A stretch of 64,000 nt of DNA from Pseudomonas benzenivorans (GCF_024397895.1 NZ_CP073346.1:4154001-4218000), one strand, 5' to 3'. Positions 26,642 to 36,588 are shown, counted from the stretch's first letter. Program-made: numbers and translations. Notes: generated by a model not told the origin, from the sequence alone.

Positions 26642-28182
26642 GCGGTTTCATCCACCCAGCGTTGTTCCAGGGACGTCCGAGGGCCCTGTGGCGGCGTGCC
26701 CTGGCTGCAGCTCAGCTCGCCGACCGCCAGGCCGGCGGCGGTCAGCCGCTCACGCAGCGTCTGCAGTTCGCTGTCGATCAGTGCGACGGTGCTGCCACGC
26801 TCGGCCCAGAGCCGACTGGACAGGCTGCCGCGGGCCAGCTGCGCCTGCACCTGCAACGGCCCCAGGGGGGCCAGGTCGAAGGCCAGCTCGACCCGCCAGA
26901 GCATTTCCTTGTGTTCGCCGGCCGAGTCCTTCTGCGGTTCGTCGCGCTGAATCTTTACCTGCAGCGGCACCAGTTCCTGCTGGTGGCGCATCGGTAGCTC
27001 CAGTTGCCAGGTCGTCAGCAGGTTGCCGTCTGGGCCGGTCTGGCTCTGCGCCAGGCTGGACAGCTGGTGGGTCTGCAGGCGCGCGATGGCCGCGGCGGCG
27101 AGCTTCAGCAGGGCCTCGAGGTCGGCCTCGCCTTCCATCGACTGCAGCAGGCGCGATGGCAGGGGAAAGCGCAGGGCTTGCTGGCGCGCGCCGGCCTGGC
27201 CGAGGTTGCCGAGGATGTCGCGGGCGAAGGCGGGCAGCGCCTGCGCCAGGGCGGCGCCGGCGTTGGCCGCGGTGAAGGGCGCGCCTGCCGGCAAGCCGGG
27301 CAGCAACTGGCTGACCAGGCGCAGCAGGTTGGCCTTGAGGTCGGCGGGCAGGGCGCCGCCCTGGCCACCGAGCAGCTTGCTTTCGAGAAACAGCCCGCTG
27401 TTTTCCAGCGCCTGGCCGAGGCCCTTGGCCGTGCTCAGCTGGCCGGCATCGGGCAGGGCGCCGAGCAGTTTGTCGATGCTGCCGCGCAGGCCATCGGGCA
27501 AGGCGTTCTGGTTTTGCACGCCCTGGAGGGCCTTGAGCAGGCCCTCCAGCGAGCCCTGGCGACTCTGCTGGCTGGTCAGTTGCTGGCTCAGCTCCAGCTG
27601 GTCAAGGCGTGTGTTCAAAGGCAGAAAGCTCAAGGCCTGGCTGCCCTTGACCTGGGCGCTGATCAGACTGCCCAGGGGCAGCGGCAGGGGAGTTTCCAGG
27701 GCCAGCTTGCTGCCGGCCAGCGGGGTGTTCAGCAGCTTGACCAGGACCTTGTACACCGCCTGCTGCGATTGCGCCTGGACCAGTTGCTCGCGGGCCACGA
27801 CCTTGCCTTGCAGCAGGGTACCGAGGGGCAGCTGTTCGAGATCCAGGCTGGTCAGGGCCGCATCGCCGCCGGCCTTGAGGGCGACCGCCAGGCGGGTCTC
27901 CGACAGGGCGGTGACCGCCAGCGCGGTGCCCTGGGCCAAGGGGCGCGGACTGCTGGCCTGCAGGATGGTCTGCCGGCCGTTTTCCAGGGTCAGCTTGAGC
28001 AGCACCTGGAAGCTCTGCGCCGCCTCCTTGAGCGCGATCACCTCGGCCTGGGCCGTCTCGCCGCTGGCCAGCAGGCCCTGCAACGGTTGCAGCAGCTTGA
28101 GCGCCAGATCGCTGGCAGCGGCGCCGGGGCGGCCGCTGGGCGGTAGGGCTGAAACGGGACGGGCGCTGCCGATTTCGCTCAT
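26638..28182 (-). CDS. FliK-like hook-length control domain protein
   Basis: The 514-residue protein is rich in Leu, Gln, Ala and Gly, has no signal peptide or membrane helix, and carries a C-terminal domain (about residues 385-500) with LPMRHQQELVPLQVKIQRDE and ELAFDLAPLGPLQVQAQLARGSLSSRLWAE, like the Flg_hook domain of FliK. I start it at ATG 28182 (MSEIGSARP); an in-frame extension upstream has no support. It is translationally coupled to the FlhB-C-like gene, which mirrors the FliK-FlhB partnership. Its exact role is unknown; it could modulate hook length or export switching. Confidence 0.8.
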   Translation of the reverse strand: MSEIGSARPVSALPPSGRPGAAASDLALKLLQPLQGLLASGETAQAEVIALKEAAQSFQVLLKLTLENGRQTILQASSPRPLAQGTALAVTALSETRLAVALKAGGDAALTSLDLEQLPLGTLLQGKVVAREQLVQAQSQQAVYKVLVKLLNTPLAGSKLALETPLPLPLGSLISAQVKGSQALSFLPLNTRLDQLELSQQLTSQQSRQGSLEGLLKALQGVQNQNALPDGLRGSIDKLLGALPDAGQLSTAKGLGQALENSGLFLESKLLGGQGGALPADLKANLLRLVSQLLPGLPAGAPFTAANAGAALAQALPAFARDILGNLGQAGARQQALRFPLPSRLLQSMEGEADLEALLKLAAAAIARLQTHQLSSLAQSQTGPDGNLLTTWQLELPMRHQQELVPLQVKIQRDEPQKDSAGEHKEMLWRVELAFDLAPLGPLQVQAQLARGSLSSRLWAERGSTVALIDSELQTLRERLTAAGLAVGELSCSQGTPPQGPRTSLEQRWVDETA

Positions 28183-28209
28183 GGGCGGGTTACAACCTGT
28201 CAAATATGC

Positions 28210-28242
28210 CGACTGCGGGGGGCGGGGCATGGCATGTATAAT
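28210..28242 (+). promoter_or_regulatory. Probable sigma-70 promoter for the ccm operon
   Basis: A perfect -10 hexamer TATAAT lies at 28237-28242, preceded directly by TG, in the divergent gap between the FliK-like gene and ccmA, 80 bases before the ccmA start. The -35 region is poor in this GC-rich stretch, so the left edge is approximate. Confidence 0.5.
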
Positions 28243-28322
28243 GCCGCTCCGTCCAGGCCGGCGACACCTCAGTATAACGGCCGGGACACCGCCGACTTGA
28301 ACCGCTATTAGGTGAGCATGCC

Positions 28323-28958
28323 TTGACCAGCCCCCTTCTCGAAGCCGTGGCGCTCGCCTGTGAGCGGGACTGGCGCATGCTCTTCGAGGATCTGGAGCTG
28401 CGTCTGCTGCCCGGCGAAATGCTCCAGGTCGCAGGCCCCAACGGCAGTGGCAAGACCAGTCTACTGCGTCTGCTCGCCGGATTGATGCAGCCTACCGCCG
28501 GCGAGATTCGCCTGAACGGGCGGCCGCTGTCCCGGCAACGCGTGGAGCTGGCGCGCAACCTGTTGTGGATCGGCCATGCCGCCGGCATCAAGGGCCTGCT
28601 CAGCGCCGAAGAGAACCTCGCCTGGCTCTGTGCCCTGCATCGCCCGGCTGGCCGCGAGGCCATCTGGCAGGCCCTGGAGGCGGTCGGCCTGCGCGGCTTC
28701 GAGGATGTGCCCTGTCATACCCTCTCGGCTGGCCAGCAGCGGCGCGTCGGCCTGGCCCGCCTGTATCTCGACGGGCCGCCGCTGTGGATTCTCGACGAGC
28801 CCTTCACCGCCCTGGACAAGGCCGCGGTCGCCCAGCTGGAGGCCCACCTGGCCGAACACTGCCGGCGCGGCGGTACGGTGGTGCTGACCACGCACCATAG
28901 CCTGGCGATCAAGCCCGCGGGCTATCGCGAGCTGGACCTGGGGCAGCGCGCCGCATGA
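28323..28958 (+). CDS. ccmA: Cytochrome c maturation ATPase CcmA
   Basis: CcmA is the ATPase of the CcmABCD complex, which releases the holo-CcmE heme chaperone from CcmC. The 211-residue protein has Walker [18 protein letters not shown] (residues ~38-54), signature [14 protein letters not shown] and Walker [13 protein letters not shown]. The start is TTG 28323 with GGTGAG six bases upstream; an out-of-frame ATG-CCT-TGA overlaps it. Its stop overlaps ccmB by four bases. Confidence 0.95.
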   Translation: MTSPLLEAVALACERDWRMLFEDLELRLLPGEMLQVAGPNGSGKTSLLRLLAGLMQPTAGEIRLNGRPLSRQRVELARNLLWIGHAAGIKGLLSAEENLAWLCALHRPAGREAIWQALEAVGLRGFEDVPCHTLSAGQQRRVGLARLYLDGPPLWILDEPFTALDKAAVAQLEAHLAEHCRRGGTVVLTTHHSLAIKPAGYRELDLGQRAA

Positions 28959-29626
28959 GCAACGTATTCACTCTGCTGCTGGCCCGCGAAGCGCGCCTGC
29001 TGTTCCGCCGCCCGGCCGAACTGGCCAACCCGCTGGTGTTCTTCGCCATCGTGATTGCCCTGTTTCCCCTGGCCGTGGGCCCGGAGACCCAGTTGTTGCA
29101 GACCCTGTCGCCAGGGCTGGTGTGGGTGGCGGCCCTGCTCGCTGTGCTGCTGTCCCTGGACGGCCTGTTTCGCAGCGATTTCGAGGACGGCTCCCTGGAA
29201 CAGTGGGTCCTTTCGCCGCACCCGTTGCCCCTTCTGGTGTTGGCCAAGGTGCTGGCACACTGGCTGTTCTCCGGCCTGGCTCTGGTGCTGCTGGCGCCGC
29301 TGCTGGCCCTGATGCTCGGCCTGCCGGGGCGCTGCCTGCCGGTGCTGCTGCTGTCGCTGTTGCTCGGCACGCCGGTGCTGAGCCTGCTTGGCGCGGTGGG
29401 CGCGGCGCTGACAGTCGGGCTCAAGCGTGGCGGTCTGTTGCTGGCGCTGCTGATCCTGCCGCTGTACATCCCGGTGCTGATCCTCGGCAGCGGCGCGCTG
29501 CAGGCCAGCCTGCAAGGGCTGCCCGCGCTCGGCCACCTGCTGTGGTTGGGCAGCCTCACCGCTTTGGCGGTGACCCTGACACCTTTTGCCATAGCCGCTG
29601 GTCTGACAATTAGCGTCGCCGAGTAG
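28955..29626 (+). CDS. ccmB: Heme exporter-type permease CcmB
   Basis: CcmB is the integral membrane partner of CcmA. The 223-residue protein has six predicted membrane helices, with the typical start [24 protein letters not shown] and [20 protein letters not shown]. Coupled to ccmA by ATGA overlap; a 68-base gap precedes ccmC. Confidence 0.95.
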   Translation: MSNVFTLLLAREARLLFRRPAELANPLVFFAIVIALFPLAVGPETQLLQTLSPGLVWVAALLAVLLSLDGLFRSDFEDGSLEQWVLSPHPLPLLVLAKVLAHWLFSGLALVLLAPLLALMLGLPGRCLPVLLLSLLLGTPVLSLLGAVGAALTVGLKRGGLLLALLILPLYIPVLILGSGALQASLQGLPALGHLLWLGSLTALAVTLTPFAIAAGLTISVAE

Positions 29627-29694
29627 AGAATGGGCCGGATGGGCCAACGACTGCGCCGAGCCCGGATAGCCGCGGCAGTCGGCTGAACGAACTG

Positions 29695-30462
29695 ATGAGT
29701 GACTCGATGAACTGGACGTGGTTTCACAAGCTGGGCTCGCCCAAGTGGTTTTACCAGATCAGCGGCCGCTGCTTGCCGTGGCTGGCGGTGGCCGCCGTGC
29801 TGCTGCTGAGCGTCGGCCTGGTCTGGGGCCTGGCCTTTGCGCCGCCGGATTACCAGCAGGGCAACAGCTTTCGCATCATCTATATCCACGTGCCGGCGGC
29901 CTTCCTCGCCCAGTCGATCTACCTGATGCTGGCGGTGGCCGGGGTGGTTGGCCTGGTGTGGAAGATGAAGCTGGCCGACATCGCCCTGCAGCAGGCGGCG
30001 CCGATCGGCGCCTGGATGACCGCGGTGGCCCTGGTCACCGGCGCCATCTGGGGCAAGCCGACCTGGGGCACCTACTGGGTGTGGGACGCGCGCCTGACCT
30101 CGATGCTGATCCTGCTGTTCCTGTATTTCGGGGTGATGGCCCTGGCCCAGGCCATCAGCAACCGCGACAGCGCGGCCAAGGCCTGCGCGGTGCTGGCCAT
30201 AGTCGGGGTGATCAACATCCCGATCATCAAGTACTCGGTGGAGTGGTGGAACACCCTGCACCAGCCCGCCACCTTCAGCGTGGTGGAGAAGCCGGCCATG
30301 CCATTGGAAATGTGGCTGCCGCTGCTGATCATGGTGCTGGGTTTCTACTGCTTCTTCGGCGCCGTGCTGCTGCTGCGCATGCGCCTGGAGGTGCTCAAGC
30401 GCGAAGCCCGCAGCAGCTGGGCACGCAGCGAGATCCAGCAGCAGGTGGAGAAGGCCCTATGA
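29695..30462 (+). CDS. ccmC: Heme-handling membrane protein CcmC
   Basis: CcmC loads heme onto CcmE at the periplasmic face. The 255-residue protein has six membrane helices, the tryptophan-rich WWD-type motif [13 protein letters not shown] and flanking histidines (IYIHVPAA, and the His in [10 protein letters not shown]). The codons MSDSMNW allow starts at 29695 or 29707. Overlaps ccmD by four bases. Confidence 0.96.
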   Translation: MSDSMNWTWFHKLGSPKWFYQISGRCLPWLAVAAVLLLSVGLVWGLAFAPPDYQQGNSFRIIYIHVPAAFLAQSIYLMLAVAGVVGLVWKMKLADIALQQAAPIGAWMTAVALVTGAIWGKPTWGTYWVWDARLTSMLILLFLYFGVMALAQAISNRDSAAKACAVLAIVGVINIPIIKYSVEWWNTLHQPATFSVVEKPAMPLEMWLPLLIMVLGFYCFFGAVLLLRMRLEVLKREARSSWARSEIQQQVEKAL

Positions 30463-30635
30463 GTTTCGCCTCGTTCGAGGAATTCATCGCCATGGGCAGC
30501 CATGGCGTCTATGTCTGGACCTGCTACGGCCTGAGCCTGGCGGTGCTGGCCCTGAACGTCGCGCTGCCGATCCTGGCGCGCCGCCGTTACCTGCAAGACG
30601 AGGCGCGTCGTCTGCGCCGGGAGGAGTTGAAGTGA
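30459..30635 (+). CDS. ccmD: Heme exporter small subunit CcmD
   Basis: CcmD is a 58-residue single-helix membrane protein that stabilises the CcmABC-CcmE complex. It has the typical N-terminal [19 protein letters not shown], one membrane helix (residues ~17-40) and a basic/acidic cytoplasmic tail ([18 protein letters not shown]). It overlaps ccmC and ccmE by four bases at each end. Confidence 0.93.
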   Translation: MSFASFEEFIAMGSHGVYVWTCYGLSLAVLALNVALPILARRRYLQDEARRLRREELK

Positions 30636-31099
30636 ACCCAGTCCGCAAGAAGCGCCTGTTCATCGTCCTGGCGATTCTCGCCGGCTTCGGCGTGGCCGTG
30701 GCCCTGGCCCTGACGGCGCTGCAGCAGAACATCAATCTGTTCTATTCGCCGACCCAGATCGCCAATGGCGAGGCGCCCCAGGGCACCCGCATCCGCGCCG
30801 GCGGCCTGGTGGAGGAGGGCTCGGTGCAGCGCTCCGCCGATTCGCTGGAGACCGCCTTCGTGGTCACCGACGGGGCCAAGAGCGTGACCATCCGCTACAG
30901 CGGCATCCTCCCGGACCTGTTCCGCGAGGGGCAGGGCATAGTCGCCATGGGCAAGCTGGGCGCCGACGGTGTGCTGGTCGCCGACGAGGTGCTGGCCAAG
31001 CACGACGAGAACTACATGCCGCCGGAGGTCATGCAGGCCCTGGAACAGAGCGGCATGAAGCAACAGCATGACGCAGCCCAAGCGGGAGGTACGCAATGA
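30632..31099 (+). CDS. ccmE: Periplasmic heme chaperone CcmE
   Basis: CcmE binds heme covalently and transfers it to apocytochrome c. The 155-residue protein has a signal anchor (residues ~9-29), an OB-fold beta-barrel and the heme-binding motif [13 protein letters not shown], where the histidine makes the covalent bond and the tyrosine is the ligand. The start is GTG 30632, overlapping ccmD; the end overlaps ccmF. Confidence 0.96.
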   Translation: MNPVRKKRLFIVLAILAGFGVAVALALTALQQNINLFYSPTQIANGEAPQGTRIRAGGLVEEGSVQRSADSLETAFVVTDGAKSVTIRYSGILPDLFREGQGIVAMGKLGADGVLVADEVLAKHDENYMPPEVMQALEQSGMKQQHDAAQAGGTQ

Positions 31100-33069
31100 T
31101 TCCCGAACTCGGTCACCTGGCGATGATCCTCGCCCTGTGCATGAGCCTGGTGCAGGCCACGCTGCCGATGATCGGCGCCTGGCGCGGCGACCGGCAATGG
31201 ATGAGCCTGGCCCAGCCGGCGGCCTGGGGCCAGTTCTCCTTCGTCGTCTTCGCCTTCCTCTGCCTGACCTACGCCTTCATGGTCGACGACTTCTCGGTCG
31301 CCTACGTGGCCGGCAACTCCAACAGTGCGCTGCCCTGGTACTTCAAGTTCAGTGCGGTGTGGGGCGCCCACGAGGGCTCGCTGCTGCTGTGGGCGCTGAT
31401 CCTGGCCGGCTGGACCTTCGCCGTGTCGGTCTTCTCCCGCCAGCTGCCGGAAGAGATGCTCGCCCGGGTGCTCGGGGTCATGGGCATGATCAGCGTCGGC
31501 TTCCTGCTATTCCTGATCGTCACCTCCAACCCCTTCGCACGCCTGCTGCCCAACAGCCCGCTGGACGGCCGCGACCTCAACCCGCTGTTGCAGGACTTCG
31601 GCCTGATCATCCACCCGCCGATGCTCTACATGGGCTATGTCGGTTTCTCGGTGGCCTTCGCCTTCGCCATCGCCGCCTTGCTCGGCGGCAAGCTGGACGC
31701 GGCCTGGGCGCGCTGGTCGCGGCCCTGGACCATAGTCGCCTGGGCCTTCCTCGGCATCGGCATCGCCCTGGGCTCCTGGTGGGCCTACTACGAGCTGGGC
31801 TGGGGCGGCTGGTGGTTCTGGGACCCGGTGGAAAACGCCTCCTTCATGCCCTGGCTGGTCGGCACCGCGCTGATCCACTCCCTGGCGGTGACCGAGAAGC
31901 GCGGGGTGTTCAAGAGCTGGACCGTGCTGCTGGCCATCGCCGCCTTTTCCCTGAGCCTGCTGGGTACCTTCCTGGTGCGCTCCGGGGTGCTGACCTCGGT
32001 GCATGCCTTCGCCAGCGACCCGGAGCGCGGGGTGTTCATCCTGGCCTTCCTGCTGATGGTGGTCGGCGGCTCGCTGACCCTGTTCGCCATCCGCGCCCCG
32101 GTGGTCAAGAGCCAGGTCGGCTTCGCCCTGTGGTCGCGGGAGACCCTGCTGCTGGTGAACAACCTGATCCTGGTGGTCGCCGCGGCGATGATTTTGCTCG
32201 GCACCCTCTATCCCCTGGTGCTCGATGCCATGACCGGCGCCAAGCTGTCGGTCGGCCCGCCGTACTTCAACGCCCTGTTCGTGCCGCTGATGGGCCTGCT
32301 GATGAGCATGATCGCCCTCGGCGTCATCGTGCGCTGGAAGGATACGCCGCTGCAGTGGCTGCTGGGCATGCTCACTCCGGTGCTGCTGGGCAGCGTGGCC
32401 CTGGCCGTGCTGGCGACCCTGCTGGTCGGCGACTTCAACTGGGCGGTGCTGGGCGTCTGCCTGTTGGCGGCCTGGGTGGTGCTGGCCGGCCTGCGCGACA
32501 TCCATGACAAGACCCGCCACAAGGGCTTTTTCCGCGGCCTGCCGGGCCTCACCCGCAGCTACTGGGGCATGCAGCTGGCGCATTGCGGCATGGCGGTCTG
32601 CGCCCTGGGGGTGATCCTCACCAGCATGGGCAGCTACGAGCGCGACCTGCGCATGGCCCCGGGCGATACGGTGGCCATCGGCGGCTACCAGTTCGTCTTC
32701 GAGGGCGCGGCGCACCGCGAGGGGCCGAATTTCACCGCGGACCGCGGCACGGTGCGGGTGCTGGAGGCGGGCGAGCAGATCGCCGTGCTGCACCCGGAGA
32801 AGCGCCTGTATACGGTGCAGCAGTCGGTGATGACCGAGGCCGGCATCGACGCCGGCTTGACCCGCGACTTGTTCGTCGCGCTGGGAGAGCCGCTGGAGAA
32901 CGGCGCCTGGGCGGTGCGCGTGCATATCAAGCCGTTCGTCCGCTGGATCTGGCTCGGCGCCTTGCTGATGGGCCTGGGCGGCTTCCTCGCCGCCAGTGAC
33001 AAACGCTATCGGATGAAAGTCAGGACCCGGGTGCGCGAAGCCCTGGGCACGGCGGGAGCTCAAGCATGA
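31096..33069 (+). CDS. ccmF: Heme lyase core subunit CcmF
   Basis: CcmF is the large membrane subunit of the heme ligation complex with CcmH and CcmI. The 657-residue protein has some 15 membrane helices and the periplasmic WWD domain [19 protein letters not shown] near residue 240, plus conserved histidines. It overlaps ccmE and ccmG by four bases each. Confidence 0.97.
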   Translation: MIPELGHLAMILALCMSLVQATLPMIGAWRGDRQWMSLAQPAAWGQFSFVVFAFLCLTYAFMVDDFSVAYVAGNSNSALPWYFKFSAVWGAHEGSLLLWALILAGWTFAVSVFSRQLPEEMLARVLGVMGMISVGFLLFLIVTSNPFARLLPNSPLDGRDLNPLLQDFGLIIHPPMLYMGYVGFSVAFAFAIAALLGGKLDAAWARWSRPWTIVAWAFLGIGIALGSWWAYYELGWGGWWFWDPVENASFMPWLVGTALIHSLAVTEKRGVFKSWTVLLAIAAFSLSLLGTFLVRSGVLTSVHAFASDPERGVFILAFLLMVVGGSLTLFAIRAPVVKSQVGFALWSRETLLLVNNLILVVAAAMILLGTLYPLVLDAMTGAKLSVGPPYFNALFVPLMGLLMSMIALGVIVRWKDTPLQWLLGMLTPVLLGSVALAVLATLLVGDFNWAVLGVCLLAAWVVLAGLRDIHDKTRHKGFFRGLPGLTRSYWGMQLAHCGMAVCALGVILTSMGSYERDLRMAPGDTVAIGGYQFVFEGAAHREGPNFTADRGTVRVLEAGEQIAVLHPEKRLYTVQQSVMTEAGIDAGLTRDLFVALGEPLENGAWAVRVHIKPFVRWIWLGALLMGLGGFLAASDKRYRMKVRTRVREALGTAGAQA

Positions 33070-33602
33070 AACGACTGGTCCTGTTGTTGCCGCTGGCGAT
33101 TTTCCTCGGCGTCGCGCTGTTTCTCTACCGTGGCCTGTTCCTCGACCCGTCCGAGCTGCCCTCGGCGCTGATCGGCAAGCCGTTCCCGGCCTTCTCCCTG
33201 CCGGCGGTGCAGGGCGACGCCACCCTGACCCGCGAAGACCTCAAGGGCAAGCCGGCCCTGGTCAACGTCTGGGCCACCTGGTGCGTGGCCTGTCGCGCCG
33301 AGCACCCGGTGCTGAACAAACTGGCCGAACTGGGCGTGACCATCCACGGGGTCAACTACAAGGACGACAACGCCGACGCGCTGAAGTGGCTCAAGGAGTT
33401 CCACGATCCCTACCAGCTCAACATCAACGATGCCCGCGGCTCCCTGGGCCTGGACCTGGGCGTCTACGGCGCGCCGGAGACCTTCCTGATCGACAAGCAG
33501 GGCATCATTCGCCACAAGTTCGTCGGGGTGATCGACGAGCGGGTCTGGCGCGAACAACTGGCGCCGCTGTACCAGCAGCTGGTCGATGAGGTGTCGCCAT
33601 GA
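33066..33602 (+). CDS. ccmG: Periplasmic thioredoxin-like reductase CcmG/DsbE
   Basis: CcmG reduces the apocytochrome CXXCH disulfide or CcmH before heme attachment. The 178-residue protein has an N-terminal anchor helix (residues ~4-22), a thioredoxin fold with the active site WATWCVACRAEHPV (CVAC) and the family's conserved GVNYKDD and GAPETFLIDKQG. It overlaps ccmF and ccmH. Confidence 0.96.
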   Translation: MKRLVLLLPLAIFLGVALFLYRGLFLDPSELPSALIGKPFPAFSLPAVQGDATLTREDLKGKPALVNVWATWCVACRAEHPVLNKLAELGVTIHGVNYKDDNADALKWLKEFHDPYQLNINDARGSLGLDLGVYGAPETFLIDKQGIIRHKFVGVIDERVWREQLAPLYQQLVDEVSP

Positions 33603-34084
33603 GGCGCCTGCTCGGCGCCGCGGTGCTGGGGCTGGCGCTGCTCGGCACCGCCCAGGCGGCCATCGACACTTACGAGTTCGCCAACGAGGCGGAGCGTCAG
33701 CGCTACCGCAGCCTGGTCGAGGAGCTGCGCTGCCCCAAGTGCCAGAACCAGAACATCGCCGACTCCGATGCGCCGATCGCCATGGACCTGCGGGCGGAAA
33801 TCTACCGCATGCTCGAGGAAGGCCAGAGCGATGAGCAGATCATCGACTTCCTGGTCGCCCGCTACGGCGATTTCGTCCTCTACAAGCCGCCGGTCACGTC
33901 ACGCACCCTGCTGCTCTGGTACGGCCCGGCCGGGCTGTTGCTCGCCGGCTTCGTGCTGCTCGGGGTGATCGTGCTGCGCCGTCGTGGCAAGTCGTCCACA
34001 CAAGGGCAGGGCCTCTCCGACGCCGAGCGCCAGCGCCTCGACGCCCTGTTGAATCAAGCGCCCCTGGATAAGAAAGACCCATGA
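33599..34084 (+). CDS. ccmH: Cytochrome c maturation protein CcmH
   Basis: CcmH is a thiol oxidoreductase that works with CcmG on apocytochromes. The 161-residue protein has a signal peptide (cleavage after AQA, residue ~20), the redox motif LRCPKCQNQNIADS (CPKC) and a C-terminal membrane helix (about 103-125). The TPR half found fused in E. coli CcmH is encoded by the next gene instead, as usual in Pseudomonas. Confidence 0.96.
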   Translation: MRRLLGAAVLGLALLGTAQAAIDTYEFANEAERQRYRSLVEELRCPKCQNQNIADSDAPIAMDLRAEIYRMLEEGQSDEQIIDFLVARYGDFVLYKPPVTSRTLLLWYGPAGLLLAGFVLLGVIVLRRRGKSSTQGQGLSDAERQRLDALLNQAPLDKKDP

Positions 34085-35286
34085 TCGAATTCTGGCTGTC
34101 CGCCGGCCTGCTGCTGCTGGCCGCCCTGGCTTTTCTGCTGATACCGGTGCTGCGTGCCCGCAAGGTCCAGGCGGAGGAAGACCGCACCGCCCTCAACGTC
34201 ACCCTCTACCAGGAACGCCTGCGGGAGCTGGAGGACGAACATGAGGCCGGCATTCTCACCGCGGCGCAGCTGCAGGCCGGCCGCGACGAGGCGGCGCGCG
34301 AACTGCTGGCCGACACCGAAGACGCGGCCAGCGGGGCCCGCACCGGCGTGCTGGGCGGCAAGGTGCCGCTGATCGCCGCGCTGCTGATGCCGCTGCTGGG
34401 CTACGGCCTGTACCTGAACTGGGGCGCCATTGACCAGGTCGAACGGGCCCAGGTGCTCGCCGAGCAGCCTAAGAGCATCGAGGAGATGACCGCGCGCCTC
34501 GAGGCGACGGTCAAGGACAACCCCGAGTCCGCCGAAGGCTGGTACTTCCTCGGCCGCACCTACATGGCCCAAGAGCGGGCCGGCGAGGCGGCCAAGGCGT
34601 TCGAGCGCGCGGTGGCCATTGTCGGGCGTGAGCCGGAGCTGCTCGGTCAGTGGGCCCAGGCCCTGTATTTCGCCGGCAACAAGCAGTGGACCGGCCAGAT
34701 TCAGGGGCTTATCGATGAGGCCCTCAAGGCCGATGCGGCGGAGGTCACCAGCCTCGGCCTGTTGGGCATCGCCGCCTTCGAGGCCGGGCGCTACGCCGAG
34801 GCCATCGATCACTGGCAGCGGCTGGTGGCGGCCTTGCCGGAGCAGGACCCGTCGCGCCAGGCCATCGAGGGCGGGATTGCCCGCGCCCGCGAACGGCTCC
34901 AGTCAGCGGGCGAGGCGAAGGCCTCCGCCGCAGCGCCGGCGCAGCTAACCGTCAAGGTCGAGTTGGCGGCGGCGCTGCGCGAGCAGGTACAGCCGGGCGA
35001 CAGCGTGTTCGTCTTCGCCCGCGCGGTGTCCGGGCCGCCGATGCCCCTGGCGGTCAAGCGCCTGACCGTCGCCGACCTGCCGGCCGAGGTCAGCTTGTCC
35101 GACAGCGACGCGATGATGCCGCAGCTCAAGCTCTCCGGTTTCGCCCAGGTGCAGCTGGTGGCGCGTGTATCCCGCAACGGCGACGCCACCGCCGGCGAAT
35201 GGGTGGGCCGCAGCCAACCCCTGGCCAGCAGCAGCACCGAGCCGCAGCAACTGACCATCGACACGGCGGAGGGCCAGGGACAATGA
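34081..35286 (+). CDS. ccmI: Cytochrome c maturation TPR protein CcmI/CycH
   Basis: CcmI binds the C-terminal helix of apocytochromes and delivers them to CcmFH. The 401-residue protein has two N-terminal membrane helices (about 4-24 and 96-116) around a cytoplasmic coiled loop, then a periplasmic domain with tetratricopeptide repeats (about 130-290, WYFLGRTYMAQERAGEAAKAFERA) and a C-terminal beta-rich region. It overlaps ccmH and the next lipoprotein gene by four bases. Confidence 0.94.
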   Translation: MIEFWLSAGLLLLAALAFLLIPVLRARKVQAEEDRTALNVTLYQERLRELEDEHEAGILTAAQLQAGRDEAARELLADTEDAASGARTGVLGGKVPLIAALLMPLLGYGLYLNWGAIDQVERAQVLAEQPKSIEEMTARLEATVKDNPESAEGWYFLGRTYMAQERAGEAAKAFERAVAIVGREPELLGQWAQALYFAGNKQWTGQIQGLIDEALKADAAEVTSLGLLGIAAFEAGRYAEAIDHWQRLVAALPEQDPSRQAIEGGIARARERLQSAGEAKASAAAPAQLTVKVELAAALREQVQPGDSVFVFARAVSGPPMPLAVKRLTVADLPAEVSLSDSDAMMPQLKLSGFAQVQLVARVSRNGDATAGEWVGRSQPLASSSTEPQQLTIDTAEGQGQ

Positions 35287-35603
35287 GGCGCGCACTGCCG
35301 GTTATCGTGCTCCTCGGTCTGACGGCGCTCGCCGGCTGCGCGGTGCAGGGCCCTGCACCGATCAGCCAGGCGCCAATCGCCAAGGCCCATCCGCGCTATG
35401 CGCCGCCGCCTGGGGTACAGAGCCACTGGGACGGCAGCCTGGGGGTCTATGTGCTGGAGGGCGCGCGCGACCTGTATTACCGCGAGCGCACCTATTACCG
35501 CTGGAGCCAGGGCTGGAGCTGGGCCACCAGTCCCCAGGGACCGTGGCAGCCGACCGACAGCGGCGGGGTGCCGCCGGGGCTGTTTCGCCGCTATCTCCCT
35601 TGA
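35283..35603 (+). CDS. Small lipoprotein of unknown function, end of ccm operon
   Basis: The 106-residue product has a lipoprotein signal peptide with lipobox LAGC (Cys at about residue 20) and a Trp/Tyr-rich mature part (DLYYRERTYYRWSQGWSWA, GPWQPTDSGGVPPGL). The start codon overlaps the ccmI stop (ATGA), so it is translated with the operon. I do not recognise the family. The aromatic repeats suggest a small beta-structured outer-membrane or periplasmic protein. A link with cytochrome assembly is only suggested by position. Confidence 0.75.
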   Translation: MRRALPVIVLLGLTALAGCAVQGPAPISQAPIAKAHPRYAPPPGVQSHWDGSLGVYVLEGARDLYYRERTYYRWSQGWSWATSPQGPWQPTDSGGVPPGLFRRYLP

Positions 35604-35640
35604 GGGCAGCAGCCAAACTGCCGCCACTCGCCCGGGGTTG

Positions 35641-36495
35641 TCAGGCCAGCACGCCGTCGCGGTAGTCGCGTAGCGCCTGTTCGATCTCTTCGCGGCTGTT
35701 CATCACGAAGGGCCCGTACTGCACGATCGGCTCGCCCAGGGGCTTGCCGGCGATCAGCAGCACCCTGGCCCCCTTGCTGCTGCTCAGCTGCAACTGCCCC
35801 TCGTCGGACAGGCGCACCAGGCGTCCGGCAGAGACCGTCTTGGCGATGACACCTGGCAGCTCCAGCTCGCCTTCATACACATAGAGCAGGGCACGGTGAC
35901 CGTCCGGCACGCGCGGGGCGACCTGGCCGCCGGCCGGCAGGTGCAGGTCGAACAGCTGCGGCTCGGTGTGCGGGCGCTGCACCGCGCCCGTCTGCCTGAC
36001 CTGGCCATCGTCGAACTGGCCGGCGATCACCACCACCTGGACGCCGCCGGCAGTGGTCAGGCGAGGAATCTCGCTGGCGGCGATGTCGCGATAGCCGGGC
36101 ACGCCAAGCTTGTCCTGGCTCGGCAGGTTCAGCCACAACTGGAAGCCGCGCAGCAGACCCTCCTCCTGTTCCGGCATCTCGCTGTGGATGATGCCGCGGG
36201 CGGCGGTCATCCACTGCACGCCGCCGCTTTCCAGCAGGCCCACGTTACCCAGGTGATCCTCATGGCGCATGCGTCCTGCGAGCATGTAGGTGATGGTCTC
36301 GAAGCCGCGGTGCGGGTGCGGCGGAAAACCGGCGATGTAGTCGTCCGGATTGTCCGAGCCGAACTCGTCGAACATCAGAAATGGATCGAATCGCTCGATT
36401 CCCGCGCCGCCGATCACCCGGGTCAAGCGAACCCCGGCACCGTCCGACGCCGGCTGGCCGGCTTGTATGGCGACAACACTGCGCATCTGACTCAT
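35641..36495 (-). CDS. Pirin-family cupin protein
   Basis: Pirins are double-cupin proteins with one metal site; some have quercetinase-like dioxygenase activity and others are redox-sensing regulators. This 284-residue protein shows the metal-binding motif FPPHPHRGFETITYML, a second ligand block GGVQWMTAARGIIHSEMP and the FQLWLNLP segment. ATG 36495 follows a strong SD (GAGGAGGT). It lies downstream of, and on the same strand as, the MerR-family regulator gene, 96 bases away. Confidence 0.92.
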   Translation of the reverse strand: MSQMRSVVAIQAGQPASDGAGVRLTRVIGGAGIERFDPFLMFDEFGSDNPDDYIAGFPPHPHRGFETITYMLAGRMRHEDHLGNVGLLESGGVQWMTAARGIIHSEMPEQEEGLLRGFQLWLNLPSQDKLGVPGYRDIAASEIPRLTTAGGVQVVVIAGQFDDGQVRQTGAVQRPHTEPQLFDLHLPAGGQVAPRVPDGHRALLYVYEGELELPGVIAKTVSAGRLVRLSDEGQLQLSSSKGARVLLIAGKPLGEPIVQYGPFVMNSREEIEQALRDYRDGVLA

Positions 36496-36573
36496 CGGGC
36501 ACCTCCTCGTAATGGAATGCCCCATGCTATGCCTGTAAATTGAATCAATGGGTGCGATTTTCGCAGTATTACT

Positions 36574-36588
36574 ATCGATATATTCGAT
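36574..36588. promoter_or_regulatory. Perfect inverted repeat upstream of pirin
   Basis: ATCGA-TATAT-TCGAT is a 15-base palindrome in the AT-rich gap between the MerR gene and the pirin start, 79 bases upstream of the latter. It could be an operator or overlap a promoter; nothing shows which protein would bind it. Confidence 0.4.
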
